A stretch of 64,000 bases of DNA from Annulohypoxylon bovei var. microspora (Eukaryota > Ascomycota > Sordariomycetes > Xylariales > Hypoxylaceae). The translations under genes were made by a program, and so were the position numbers. Where the stretch lies: assembly GCA_022836615.1 (NCBI GenBank), contig MU405246.1:228510-292509 (forward strand). Direction: 5' to 3'. The notes beneath the pieces are model-generated. The model was given only the letters and a program-made list of their open reading frames with translations. It did not search any database and was not told the origin of the DNA. This document shows, one piece after another, positions 34,661 to 46,714 of this stretch. The stretch's first letter is position 1. The number at the start of each line of letters is the position of its first letter.

Positions 34661-36220
34661 ATGGTACAAGTACCTGTGTTAAGCAGGTCGTCCCTGCTAC
34701 CAGTTTCTCGAGCTACGATAAGGCATTCACAATGCGGCCTTTATGTCTTAGGCCGCTATGGCCCCAACCAGAAACTAAGGGTAGCTACAACAATGGCAGC
34801 TATGACAACGAGGAGGAGAAACATACATTCATCCTCAACAAGACCCTCACTTCCTGCAGACCAATCTACTTTATCTGCCGTAACATCAGTAAATCATATT
34901 CCCACAGAGGTCACAGCAGAATCGCCTCCGATGGCTAAACCAGCCCCTCTATCCGTTCTTCCTTTGTCGACGGTGCTACGTAATTTAGCCTCCACCAGCA
35001 TATCGTCCTCGCCGCTGCTACTCCCCCCTTCCCTGGCCATAATGAACATCCTTGCTCACTCCAACCAAGCGGTCTTCAACCCGGACAAAAATCCTGTACT
35101 GCGCTGGTTCCTCAAGAAGACCTTCTACGCCCAGTTCTGCGCAGGTGAGAACGCGGCCGAAGTCCGTCACACCGTTGACGGCCTCAAGAAGATCGGCTTT
35201 ACCGGCGTTATCTTGGGTTATGCCCGCGAGATCGTCCTCACCCAGGCCCAGACACAGAACCTCTCGGCGTGTGACACAGGCGCCATAGCCGATGAGTGCG
35301 TACGGAAAGAAATCGGCCCCTGGGCTGCTGGCACCCTGGAAACGGTACGGCTCGCACGCCCTGGTGATTTCGTCGCCTTGAAGTTCAGCGGCGCGGGACG
35401 ACAGGCACTGTACGCGCTGAAGAACCGCCTGGCACCTCCGAAGGACCTGCGCAAGGCCATCGACGATATCTGCGACCTAGCTGCTGAGAGGGATGTTCCA
35501 CTACTTTTCGACGCCGAGCAAATGGCGGTCCAGGCCGGCATCGATGACTGGACTCTAGAGTACCAACGCAAGTACAACACGACTCCGGGTCACGCTATCA
35601 TCTACGGCACATACCAGGCGTACCTGAAATCGACACCCTCAACTTTAGCTTCTCACCTCGCCATCGCGTCCAAGGAAGGGCTCACGCTGGGCGTCAAACT
35701 GGTACGCGGCGCGTACCTAGGCGCGGACCCTCGCCACATAATCCACGACACCAAAGCTGACACGGACGCGGCGTACGACGGGATCACTGCGAGCCTGATA
35801 TGCCGGCAGTGGGGTTCTGTCCTACAAGCACCCAAGGAGAGCACACCCTTCCCACACGTCAGCATCCTGCTCGGATCGCACAACCTGGAGTCCGTGCGGA
35901 AAGCGCGAGCTATCCGGGACAGCGCGTCCGCGGACCGCAGCACAGAGCTAGCGATCGCACAGCTGCAGGGCATGGCAGATGAGGTCAGCTGCGAGCTCGT
36001 GTACGCATCGAAGCGGTGTGAAGGGTTCGTTAAGGAGAGGGGCGATGTGCCGAAGGCGTATAAGTACCTTGTGTGGGGTACCACGGGCGAGTGCATGAAG
36101 TACTTGCTGAGAAGGGCGCATGAGAATAGGGATGCGGTGGCACGGACGAAGAGTGGACGGGATGCTATGTGGGCTGAGGTCATAAGGAGGGTTAGGGGAA
36201 GCGTAGGGTTTTCTGCGTGA
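34661..36220 (+). CDS. PUT1: Proline dehydrogenase, mitochondrial
   Basis: An intronless frame of 519 aa. The ATG at 34661 (MVQVPVLSRSSLLPVSRATI) is the first in frame and gives a basic, Ser-rich N terminus fitting a mitochondrial presequence. The FAD-binding beta/alpha barrel is recognised by FLKKTFYAQFCAGENAAEV, GVILGYAREIVL, LLFDAEQMAVQ, LVRGAYLGADPRHII (about residue 345 on), LLGSHNLESV and QLQGMADEVSCEL (about 430 on), ending in VWGTTGECMKYLLRRAHEN, all in family order. It oxidises proline to pyrroline-5-carboxylate, passing electrons to the respiratory chain, the first step of proline catabolism (yeast Put1, Aspergillus PrnD). No partner gene of that pathway is in the window. Confidence 0.95.
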   Translation: MVQVPVLSRSSLLPVSRATIRHSQCGLYVLGRYGPNQKLRVATTMAAMTTRRRNIHSSSTRPSLPADQSTLSAVTSVNHIPTEVTAESPPMAKPAPLSVLPLSTVLRNLASTSISSSPLLLPPSLAIMNILAHSNQAVFNPDKNPVLRWFLKKTFYAQFCAGENAAEVRHTVDGLKKIGFTGVILGYAREIVLTQAQTQNLSACDTGAIADECVRKEIGPWAAGTLETVRLARPGDFVALKFSGAGRQALYALKNRLAPPKDLRKAIDDICDLAAERDVPLLFDAEQMAVQAGIDDWTLEYQRKYNTTPGHAIIYGTYQAYLKSTPSTLASHLAIASKEGLTLGVKLVRGAYLGADPRHIIHDTKADTDAAYDGITASLICRQWGSVLQAPKESTPFPHVSILLGSHNLESVRKARAIRDSASADRSTELAIAQLQGMADEVSCELVYASKRCEGFVKERGDVPKAYKYLVWGTTGECMKYLLRRAHENRDAVARTKSGRDAMWAEVIRRVRGSVGFSA

Positions 36221-36738
36221 GATGAGAAGTAATATAAAGTAAAAAGATAGCGACGAAATTGGGGGAGGCGATCTAACCCCGAGGGAGACTGCTACCTACC
36301 TACCTAAGATACTAGAGAGGAAAGCTGTCGCTATGGAGGAAATGGGTTACGGATTAATACTCTAGGGAAAGGGAAAAACGCGCGCCATTGGAAGATCAAT
36401 GGAAGTCTCGCGTGGCGCGCGAGTGTGTAACGAATTACGATACCAACACATGATAATTACGCGGATGCCTTCTACTAACTATATGGGAAGATCGGATTAC
36501 TTCAAAGAGTAGTTAGGGGAAGGCCGCGGTTTTCTATTAAGAAAAAAAAACAGAATAAAATCGATATTTATGATTGACTGGTATTTGCCGACGCTCATGC
36601 TCACTCACGTGTTAAACTCCTTTTTCATCCGTACTTCCCATATTCCCATGTTCCCCATATACCTCTTATGTCTTCATATCCCCCATATTTCCTCCACCCC
36701 TCCAGATTCCACGCTTTCCGGTTTCCTAAAGAAGGCAA
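36221..36738. other. Intergenic, converging 3' ends
   Basis: Between the PRODH and CGI121 3' ends. A short CTACCTACCTACCTAAG run lies at about 36291–36307 and an A tract at about 36541–36550. No gene. Confidence 0.5.
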
Positions 36739-37607
36739 TCACAAATTCCTCAACGCCATGCCCTCCAGCACCAACACCTCCATCTCGCCGCGCCTGAAAG
36801 CCTCGTCCTTAACGCCGTCGAGATAGCCCACGCCGTTCAGCTTGTAGTACTTGCGCACCTTGGGCCAGTCCGTGACAGACCGCAGGGCCGCGTCCGTGAG
36901 GGGAGTCGGGATCCCGTGGACGTGCGCGAGCAGGTGCTGCTCTATGGTGCCGGCGCTGCGGGTGGAGGGCGGGGTCACGAGCACTTTGATGATGATTAGG
37001 GATTGGGTTGCGGCGGTTATGCCGAAGCGCCGGTAGGCTTCGGAGATCTGGGGGGTGTTAGTGAGGCTGGTAGAGTAGAAGAGAAAGGGGGAATGGGAGG
37101 GGATGTAGGATTCATTTCTACGTACATTATTATTCGGACTGAGTGAGCATACGATCTCTGAGTGGACGTTTGGCGTCTTCATGTTGCCGCCTTGTTGTAC
37201 TGTTATAGCCTTGTAAGCAGCGGCTAGGAGTTGGAAACGTGAGACCACCTATTAGTATCATACGGAAAATTCATTAGCCCTCATCTTATTTTTATTATTG
37301 TCTACAAGTTTAGATATATATGTGTGTGAGGTGGTATGAAACAGTAAAGACAAAATAGGGAATAAGGGGTGAGGGTGAGGGTGAGAAGATATGATAATTC
37401 CATAGGGAAACATACAGAAGTAGCATCGATGAAAGCATATTCAAACTCAGCGTTCCGTTTTAATAGCTGCTGCTGTAAGAATTCTGAATTGGTGACTTCC
37501 TTGAAAAGAGCCATGTGAACTGTATGAGTCGACGGGATGTGCTCCAAGTGAATCGTCTCTACGACTCCTGACGGCTGCGTTGCCTCGGCATATTCGGGAG
37601 AGCCCAT
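36739..37607 (-). CDS. CGI121: EKC/KEOPS complex subunit Cgi121
   Basis: Three exons, complement(36739..37047, 37126..37248, 37416..37607), give 207 aa. Introns are 78 and 167 nt with GT–AG ends. The joined protein reads ETIHLEHIPSTHTVHMALFK, then EFEYAFIDATS joined to VVSRFQLLAAAYKAI, NVHSEIVCSLSPNNN joined to ISEAYRRFGI, and a C-terminal IEQHLLAHVHGIP. These are the signature blocks of Cgi121/TPRKB, including the NVHSE…SLSPNNNI core. In the KEOPS complex it binds tRNA and the Bud32 kinase and supports N6-threonylcarbamoyl-adenosine (t6A37) formation. Start ATG at 37607 gives a normal length. Intron 2 of the pre-mRNA contains only frame-broken sequence, so splicing is required. Confidence 0.92.
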
Positions 37608-38482
37608 GGCTGATTGGCCGGCTTATTCGATTTGATACAAAAAGTTTCCTTAATTGTATAGTGAGAGTAGAAGTCTAAGTTAGCCGTATTGTATCGATTA
37701 TCAGCTGAGAGTAATATCGGATCTATTGGTTTCTCTTAATGGTCGTTAAGGAAGATGACGATAGTATCATAGCTTGATACTACCTACTAGTGGAGATTTC
37801 AAAGATTCTAGTGGGGCATGGAGGGGCATGACAGACAGCTGGCGATCAGCTGTTAGTCAGCCCTGGAGAATTTCATCATTTCATCATTCACTGCAATCTG
37901 AAGTGGATCTCCCGAAGACCCCTTGAATTCAGGGGTCCTATTCAGCGCATCAGCGTAACCTTAGCCCTGTCCGCCCAGCCCGCCCTGTCCCGGAGGATCA
38001 TACTAAGTGTCTAGAGAATCAAACGCCATTTATCATCGCGAAGTATGGGATCCCATGTTTTATCTCTTCTTCAAGGCAAATTAAGGGATGTCTACATACA
38101 TGTACATAGTCATTTGTGTCGCGTTTCTCATATGCAAGGCAGACCCAACTGTTTGGGTCACCCGTGTCTTCATTAATATCTTTAAGCCACCACTTCCCGC
38201 AGCTCCCGCAATCTTCATCGTCGTAGACTTTGGTTTAATATGTGAGTAATGAGTAGGTATGATGGGCAGGCGTGCGGAGCCGGCGGATCTTGCGATAGGT
38301 AAACTTTGGGCCTCGTATTGCTGCGCCAGGTTTATTGCGACGCAACTAACACAGCCGGAGTATAAATATACCTACAAATGAGTTGAGTTGAGTAACAATA
38401 CTAAATTGGGAAAAGGAAAAGGGGGTAACACTGCCCAAGTAGGTTACGAAAAGCACGAGAAGTCAAGTCCTACACATGTGCC

Positions 38483-38516
38483 ATGTGCCCAGATGTGCCA
38501 GATGTGCCAGATGTGC
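38483..38516. repeat. CCAGATGTG minisatellite
   Basis: Roughly three and a half tandem copies of a 9-base unit (CCAGATGTG), preceded by diverged CCATGTG units from about 38471. Confidence 0.75.
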
Positions 38517-39530
38517 ATAGATGTCATATGTTGTCTGCCGTCATAAGTCGGTTTTGAGTTCTTATGCTGTCGTGCGCTTGCATCGGCTCCATCGTTTCTA
38601 CTCTATTCATCCTTTTCCATCCTTCTAGAAACCCCATCCTGTCCCATCGCGACCAGGGTTACTTCATATCATTAGTAAATCGACCGGGCCCGCATAGGTC
38701 GAGACTTCGTTCGCCAAGCCTCCGTCGACAAGGCTTAAAGAACGGGCGATGGATTCCTAGCACATACATAGGACCCTAACAGGTAGCATGCTGCTAGTTT
38801 AGTCTGCCAGGCCTGCATGGCTTAGGTAAGTGTGAGTTGTTTCGAATGTTTCCATTCTCCAACCCTGCGGACTATCATTATGCGACTATGCCCATCCATA
38901 CCTGCTTCGTAGATTTGACTTTTCCCTTCACACCTACTGTACAAGTGTGGATATGGAATATATGCAGTTAGTTTGATTGCTCAAGGTACATAGGTACCTA
39001 GGTAGGTATATGATAGAGCTTAGCTTCACCGCTCACGTTCATATTCCTATCAAAGAGCCTGATGCCCCCAACTCACGAGATGACCCCGTAGCTTAGCTCC
39101 ATATGAATATGGCATAGGGGGCTTTGGAGTGGGCTTAGGAGGCTTCGTCTGCCGACACATGTGCTCGAATGTTTATCGGCTTTTCTTTTTTCGGACATGG
39201 CCTCCAACCAAGCTGGCTCCTTGCGTCCTGGCGCGTTATGCAGAAACAAGACTCGTCGTCTTTGGAGGGTCTTCAGGGTGGGAGGGTCCAATAGTTGTGT
39301 AGCGAATGACGAATAAGACAAGGAGCGACTCCGATGGCTCCGATGGTACCTTACTTATCCTTACTTTTATCACCTAACAATCGAAGTTCCCGGGACCGTC
39401 TAGGTAATCATCCTGCCATCTCCAACAGGTCCAGGTCGATGGTTGAGTCCCTAATCCGATCTCAATAATTCGGGATGAATTTCAGAATCATGACCGAGAG
39501 TGCGGCAGATTCCGCTGTGTTAATTGCATT

Positions 39531-39590
39531 GAATGTGTTATGTGTTATGTGTAATGTGTTATGTTATGTATTATGTGTTTTGTGTTTCGT
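39531..39590. repeat. TATGTGT-type simple repeat
   Basis: Irregular tandem units of TTATGTG with slips (TTATG, TAATGTG, TTTTGTG) over about 60 bases. Confidence 0.75.
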
Positions 39591-40271
39591 ATGCCTTTGT
39601 AGGTATGGTTTCTGTTGGTTCTTGAATCTTGAATTTTGAGTCTTCCTTTTATGGTACCGATTAAGAATTACGAATATTGAATCCACAGCTTTCAAGTTAA
39701 AGAAGGCTGTGTTCATATTAGAACTAATTCGAATTAAGCTCTTGCGTTACATAGTTGATTTTAAAAGTCCGTGTACGTACCGTTCTGAGCCTTCCTGAGC
39801 CTTTCTGTACCTTACGTACATCCTTATCTTAACCCTGGAATTTATAGGCAGTTGTAGATATAGCGTGTTAGCGTATTAGCCCTAGTTGCCCTAGCTGCCC
39901 TAGGCCGCCTAGGGTACCTGGTAGGTTCAAGGTTGGCTGGCTGCAGACCGGGGGTAGGCTGGGCTGGGCTGGCTGGGCTGGCTGGGTAGGTGCTCTGGGT
40001 GATAGCCCTGAAGTGATAGCCCTGAAGGTGCAGAGGTGATGGGCGCTATTTACTTAACTTCTTAAGGTTATTTAGCTATTAGGTAAGGACGTTCTCGTCC
40101 CCAAACTGCCCCAAGTCCCATCCCGACTCCCGACCTTTAAGGTTTCGGGAAACTCCATTTTCTCATTTGTCGCGAAACAAGCTCTAAACCATTGTGCGCC
40201 AACGAAACGGTCACCTTCTTCCATATAAAAAAAACACGGGCCATTTTTTTTTCACCAAGCTTCGTGTCGCC

Positions 40272-43152
40272 ATGCCTCCAGGCCGACCGCCAAAACGGCC
40301 TGGTGAAGCTACAGACCTCGACTCTCCCGACGGTATTGCTAAATGCAAGCTACCGAGATTAGATCGTGACCGCGCTGCTCCAAATGACTTCTCTAGCGTT
40401 GTCAAGAGCAAACTTCAGTCGTATACGAGAACCGGACAAGCATGCGACCGGTGTAAGGTATGTTTGGTTTTTATCCGACAACGTGTTTGTATTTGTGTAT
40501 CGTGGGGAGAGAAGAAGAAAAATAGATAGCAGGACAAGAAGTTGGAAAGATATTGTTCGTTATCGTCGCATTACGTCGCCAACCGTGTCCTCCGTCGAGT
40601 CCAACCACGCCATACACTTCTTTACCCGATGGCATTATATCTTGGTCTAACACGATTCACCTTAGGTTCGTAAGATACGCTGCGATGCCTTACCCGAGGG
40701 TTGCTCGCATTGCATCAATCAAAACCTCGAATGTTACGTGACAGATCGAGTCACGGGTCGGACGGAGCGGAGAGGATATATGCAAGAATTAGAACGTGAG
40801 AAGAGGGATATGTTGAATCATATTCGCGATCTAGAGAAACTACTTCAACAAAATGGCGTCGAAGTTAAACCCTTCCGCTCATCCTCGATTCCCGTCGACA
40901 GTTCTACTTCCGACGGAGGCATTGCCAATATGACGAGCCAAATACCAGATTCGATAGGAAAAACTCAATGGTCTCAGCATGAGCACGGGGCGTCTATTTG
41001 GGCGAAAGATCGACATCACCCTCCTAGTCTACCTAGCTTACCCTTCTCTAACACGCTGCGTTCGACTGTTGAACCAAGGTCGGCGGATACTCATATAGGC
41101 GTCGGTGCGGATCAATCTCCTCTAAGCTCTATCAAGGGCACTGCTCTGTCTATTCTTGGAAGCACAATAGATATCGGGTCCTTCGAAGCCCCGGACATGG
41201 ACGAACCTTCTCCTGACGCCCCGGCTCACTCACCAGTTTATAACAAATCCGTCCATGCTATGTTACGGTCCGTCGCAAATATTAACCCTATACTTCATGT
41301 CGATTATCCTCCTAGAAACGACGCTTTCACCTATGCCGAATGGTATTTTCTTATGATATACCCCTTCCATCCAGTCTTGCATAAGCCTACCTTCATGAAT
41401 CTCGTAAGTATACGCCGTCATCCAGATCTATACCTACCTAAATACCTAGGTAGGTATATACTTAGCTTAACTTCATACTAAATTTGATGTTTAGTTAACA
41501 CGCCTCTACGATGATCCTCATTTCAAACCTACTGTGGCCGAAACGACCATGGTTCATCTAGTATTCGCTTCCATATACCTCCAGTACGGAATCCGTAACC
41601 GGGAAAACCCCGAGCAGAGGGATCGTTTAAATGATTTATCAAATAAGCATTATCACTATGCTTTAAGCAAGTGGTTTGACTTGTCCACATCTAAATCTCT
41701 CTATGATATCCAGGCCCTTACCATGCTTTGTGTGCACACAATGAGATTCCCGAAGTCTAATACCAGCAATATGTTGAGCAACTATACACTTGGTCTAGCT
41801 ATCGAAATTGGGTTGCACCGCGCTTGGAAGAAACCGGGTGAGGAAACTAATCTTGAGAATGAACTTCGGAAACGGATATGGTGGGCACTCCTCTCGACAG
41901 TCGTCACATTGAACGGCCGAATGGGACGGCCCATGTCCATTCGGTTAGAAGATATCGATTGCGAGTTTCCCGAGATAATAGCCGATGAACTTCTTTCTGA
42001 GGATGGCATCGATACCACAAGATCACTTACGTGCCGCTATGAGATCGGTGTTTCTGCCTTCAAGATTTCCGCATTATTCCTCGAGATGTTTGCCAACGTA
42101 TATTCGGCGAGAAGGGACCCAAGTCGATATCTTCCCGTGATCGAGGCCCTCGAGGACCAGCTAGAAGTCTGGAAAGAGAATCTTCCTCCCGGCTTGAAAC
42201 CTAACAGCTCGGGACATATGGAACACGAACATTCCATGTTTGCCTTATACGCAGAATATATGGCTCTTGAATTTAGTAAGCAGTTACCAGCGGTTGACGA
42301 CCATCCCTATGTCATGTCTCGGCCTCTGAGACTCCTAGTTTAACGCATACTAACCCCAAGCGTTTCCAGGACTTACATTACGGCATCCGGCTGCCTGCAT
42401 ATCAAATGACCCGAAGCTAATAGCCGAAAACACCAAGATATGTGAAGAAACAGCAAAGAAAATGCTCACTATTCTACACACAATATATAGATTAAAGTCT
42501 CTGGATACAACATGGTACTGTCTTGCAGTATATTGCACTGCGATATTTTCTACCTTGGTCGCGCACTGGGAGAGACGACATGATATAACCGCGGTTGAAC
42601 TACAAACCCTTCGCGCGGATATGAACCTCTGGCTAACTATCCTAGCTGAAACCGGAAGTCTCATGGGTGAGTCTACAATTCGGCCTCGAATGTTTTAATT
42701 GCTAACAGTGTAACTTCTGCTTAGGCTGCGGTATGGGTCTTCACGATGCAGTATCGTCTATTATAGAACGTACAGTGTCTTGGATAGAGCATGCCCAACT
42801 TCAAAAGGCCAATGAGCCTATTTCACAACCACAGCTATCTCAAGACATGCTCAAACAATCCCCCCATTCGCCACCTTATACCAACTTACCTCCGCCGCCC
42901 AATCCTAGCCAGAGCCACAACGATACAGAAACGGTGAACGGCTCAACAAGCCACGTCATCACAACACCGCGCAGCAGCTATTACACAGAAGCTACTCCAG
43001 AGTCTGGAACATATCCTCCCCTTTCCTATGCAGACTCGGCTCCGCATGCAACTAATACTATATCTTACGACCCGAACAATTCTTTCCTATACGCGCAAGC
43101 AGCTGGACAAGTGGCTGTCGCTCACGCCCAAGCTCACGCGCACGCGCACGCC

Positions 43153-43184
<32 letters not shown>

Positions 43185-43515
43185 AGCGCAAGTCCACACG
43201 CCGGACCACAATCCACTTACGACGTTCGCTACACAAGCGACTCAGATGACGCAACCAGCACATATGATGTGGCGCCAGCAACAGTCGTCGGGAGGAAATA
43301 CCTGGCAAGACTGGACAGCCGCCATCGTAGACAACCAGGACAGATACAGCGCTAACGCCTTGATGTCCCTCGGTAGCTCCGATCCTAGGCCCGGTGCGAA
43401 CGTGGATGGCACCGCGGTGGGTTTGGGGGTTAGCATGAATGGCGCACCGGCAACCACTAGCGCTACGATGCAGTGGCCGTTGCTGCTCTTCTCGGATGGG
43501 GTTAGCGGTGCTTGA
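40272..43515 (+). CDS. Zn2Cys6 transcription factor with fungal-specific TF domain
   Basis: Five exons (40272..40457, 40666..41403, 41495..42275, 42370..42666, 42725..43515) give 930 aa; introns are 208, 91, 94 and 58 nt. Intron 1 splits the zinc cluster. After joining, cysteines are at 58, 61, 68, 75, 78 and 85, the canonical C-x2-C-x6-C-x6-C-x2-C-x6-C. A coiled coil follows (GYMQELEREKRDMLNHIRDL). The PF04082-type domain starts at YPFHPVLHKPTF and includes GLAIEIGLHRAWKK, RKRIWWALLS and GRPMSIRLEDIDCEFP. Intron 3 (donor GTAAGC, branch TACTAAC) restores MALEFRLTLRHPAACIS. The C terminus is Pro/Gln-rich with an Ala-Gln/Ala-His repeat (about residues 797–820). A nuclear DNA-binding regulator; targets unknown. 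The basic MPPGRPPKRPG start may be a nuclear signal or AT-hook-like. Confidence 0.93.
43151..43190. repeat. Coding CAGGCA repeat
   Basis: About six tandem six-base CAGGCA units inside the last exon of the zinc-cluster gene, preceded by CACGCG units. It encodes alternating His-Ala then Gln-Ala, so length changes by whole units keep the frame. Confidence 0.85.
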
Positions 43516-46225
43516 AAGATGGCACCCAATACCCAAAGTTCGAAAACGAATGGTTAAAACTAGGCCTTCTAACGGTCTAGAATAGTCATATTTTGGAAAA
43601 ATACTACATCTAAGGGGAGCTTGCCCCATGTCACTAAACAAATTACACTAGGCGGATTGGCAGGAATAGAGGAGAGGGGAGCGTTTGGATATTTGGCCCT
43701 AGGCATGGTGGGGCAGCGGGGGGTCACCGAGGGATCACATATTCTGACGATATGAATGTACTATACGACGGCGATCGATACGGGAGACGGTATAAATGGG
43801 ACCATCATTGTATAATCTAGACTTTTGTACGGTTTTGCACATATCCGTGGGGAGTTTGGGGGGGATTGCTGAGTTATTAGGTGTTATTGGGGGCAGGCGT
43901 GAATGGCAAGATGGGCCCTTAGGAGTTGAAGTCGGAGTTGTGGCTTAATCGGAAAAGGGCATTCATCGTGATGAGACTTGAGAGTTACCTGCGCGATATG
44001 GATATGTAATATGGAGGGGGACGGCTGAAAGGGAGTAATAAGATGTCTAAGAACGGCGAATGTGAGTACCTAAGGTCATCTTGCTTTACACTAAGAAGTG
44101 CCTCCTCGCGTTCCCTGCCAACATCCATAGCCCAGCCAGTGATGACGGAAAGCCACATGATCGGTGTGATACTCGACTACCTGCTCTTGGGTGCGTTCGG
44201 TAGATCTAGTGGTAATCATACCTACATTGGCGTGCCGTGCGTTCTTAGTGCTTAGCTTCCTAGCTCTGCTTCGACTGGCGCGGTTGAGGGTGGGAAAAGA
44301 GGAGGCTTCGTCAGCTCATGACTGGGCGAGAAGGAAGGATTTAGCTTGGAAAAGCTTTAGTGTAGATCGTGAAGGACTTGGCACACGGCAGACATGCACA
44401 CGGGATAGTTCCGGGATAGTTACCTAAGGTATAGAGGCGATGTACTTCACCATAGTTGCTCTACCGGTTAGTTATATCTACAACTGGGTAGGTATTTGCC
44501 TATGTAGTTGGGTTGCTCCTATCTACACCAGGATCAACATCCAAGGTATGTTCAAGATTCCTCAACTATTTTTGTATTTTCGATGTTCGCCGCTTGGACG
44601 ATATACACGGCTTATGCAACCTTGACGGTTGTTGATAGCTGTAGTCTGCAGTTGCGTGGTACAGGAATGTCTCAAGTCAGAAGCTGGAAGCCGGCCTCCT
44701 TTGTTGCAGTGGCTAGGCATTATAGTGGCTAGCGAGTAGGACTATACTGGCATTATTTGTGGCTGATACCGATCCTAATAGAATTCTTATCTTGGCTTAA
44801 TACGAGAGAAATCAAAATAGTTTGATTTAATTGGTATATGTTGACTTTTCTGGGTGGCTGCAGAGAGCCAGCTTCACTGTTATTTACCCCCTTTCCCACC
44901 CTCGTAACTTGAAGTACCAGAACAGCTTATATTCCTACTTATAGTAAGAATTTCAAATGTTTCAAAATCAGATATAATTGACCACAGTTAATTAAAATGT
45001 TTATAGATGTATAGGTAAGTTAACTAGTTACCAATATTTACATACTAGTAATCATGATCAATCCCTTTTCAGGGGTATGTAGGAGTCGTTATTGCAACTA
45101 TACTAGCCACTTACGAATGATCATTAGTTCTAGCTATGGAACACAATCTTGTCATACACGGGACTTCTGCCGCATAAAATTATGTCTGTACCTTGCAGTT
45201 AGCTGCCGAATCGGTTGGATGATATATATCAGACGGTTGGAGGACGATGAGTTACACAGCCTTTTACTATACGTGCGTAACCACATATAGAGACGGCCCT
45301 ATACCCGGATCTCTACCTCCCTATAGTGTACCAGTTCTGAGACAATGAGCTGGGACTATTGCGGACGAACTACCGAGATCTCGTTCTTAATGAAGGCTTC
45401 TTCATGGAGGCTATGAAGCTAACCGCATATATGAAACTCGTGCTGCCTGAGCTGTCGTCGTCCATAGCGCAAGTGGTAGCTCTAACTCGTCCACATGGGT
45501 CGCCACCTGTCATGAGGCTATGACTCGTGGGCGGACATTGTGCTTGCGTATCTAAATCTGCTTGGAAGCCTTATGGCGTGAAGGGACAGAGATTGGAGAA
45601 GAACCTCTGAACGCAAGGGGCCGGAGAACATACGATATTACGTGGGACTGAAGAACCCGCAACGGTTCTAGGATGGAAGATGGTCACAACAGCGGCGGCA
45701 GAAGGCCACGAGGCTGTTGACGTTCATCATGTATCCTCTCAACACTGCTATTATAGCATCATCATGTTTAACAAGACGAGAAACCGGAATCACTGCCGAC
45801 CTCGGCAAGGACAAGAAATGACCCAGTCTAGCTGTTCATCATTGCCTAAACCTAACTTCAGAAGGGAAATCGTGGCCATTGAATCTTATCCATCGATATG
45901 GAGTAGACGTGACAGCCGAATCTGAGTTCCTACATCGCACTCGGGCCTAGGATACCGGGCCCAGATTTCGATGCCGAGACAAGACTAAATCTGATCAGAC
46001 CTTTTCTATATATATCTACAGCAAATCATCGAATAACACCTCAGAAGCCTCCACTGTTCGCCAGAGCTCGAATTGCCTTAATAACAGAATCCATATAAAT
46101 ATCCCCACAAGAACCCCAGACAACCTAATTTTGACCTAGGTATAACTACCTACCGCACTCAACCTATAAACCCCTTCTTGGAAGTTTAATATCATACTTA
46201 TAATTTCACCTCCCATACACTCACC
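43516..46225. other. 2.7-kb gene-free stretch
   Basis: No supported gene. The segment from about 45330 to 45930 is richer in GC and reads like decayed coding DNA, with broken frames in all phases; I could not name a family. A,T-rich DNA separates it from the zinc-cluster gene. The last ~150 bases are the promoter of the secreted protein gene. Confidence 0.45.
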
Positions 46226-46714
46226 ATGCGGTCCTCCAGCCTCGTCGCCCTCGCCCTCGCCCTCTGCGGTGCTGTCATCGCAGCTCCGGCACCTACCGGC
46301 ACCATAACCCCGGCGCCGACCGGCGTCGTGGCTGCCGCTGCCGAGGACACTCCGGACTGCGCCGCGCTCCAGCACTACTGCGAATCTTGCAGTGGAGAGT
46401 ATGCCTCCCTCCCCCCATCCCCTTAACCCACTAACGCTTGCCCGCCCTCCTTCCTTCCCTCCCTTATACTTTCCAAGCATGCGAACGATAGAAGAAAAAG
46501 AAAGGGGTGGCAGATATTAGCCTATTAAATACACACATATATAAGTGTGTGTACATTTGCTTACTACTTATATACGTACAGCGATTTCAACTGCGAGACT
46601 GACCCGAATTGTGAATGGTGCCGCGCTCACAACGCCTGGGACCCCACGACCTCGACAACCACCTCGATGTGGACGAGTTCGACCGGCAAACCTATGGTCC
46701 ACACTCGTTCTTAA
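46226..46714 (+). CDS. Small secreted cysteine-containing protein
   Basis: Two exons (46226..46398, 46582..46714) give 101 aa. The 183-nt intron (GTATGC…ACAG) joins SCSGD to DFNCETDPNCEWC with the frame kept. The N terminus MRSSSLVALALALCGAVIAA is a clear signal peptide with a likely cut after A20 or A21. A Pro/Thr/Ala linker follows. Six cysteines sit in the mature part (DC-AALQHYC-ESC and FNC-ETDPNC-EWC), enough for three disulfides, then a Thr/Ser-rich tail. No named family is recognised. Such small secreted proteins are typical of fungal secretomes; an effector role is only a possibility. The C-terminal half is invisible without splicing. Confidence 0.75.

Larger units (their letters stand above)
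37608..40271. other. 2.7-kb gene-free stretch with simple repeats
   Basis: No gene is supported. Contents include a 9-bp tandem repeat (38483–38516), a TATGTGT-type repeat (39531–39590), a CTGGGCTGGCTGGG tract (about 39957–39990) and GGTACCTAGGTAGG (about 38993–39007). The final ~150 bases are the probable promoter and leader of the zinc-cluster regulator. Confidence 0.55.
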
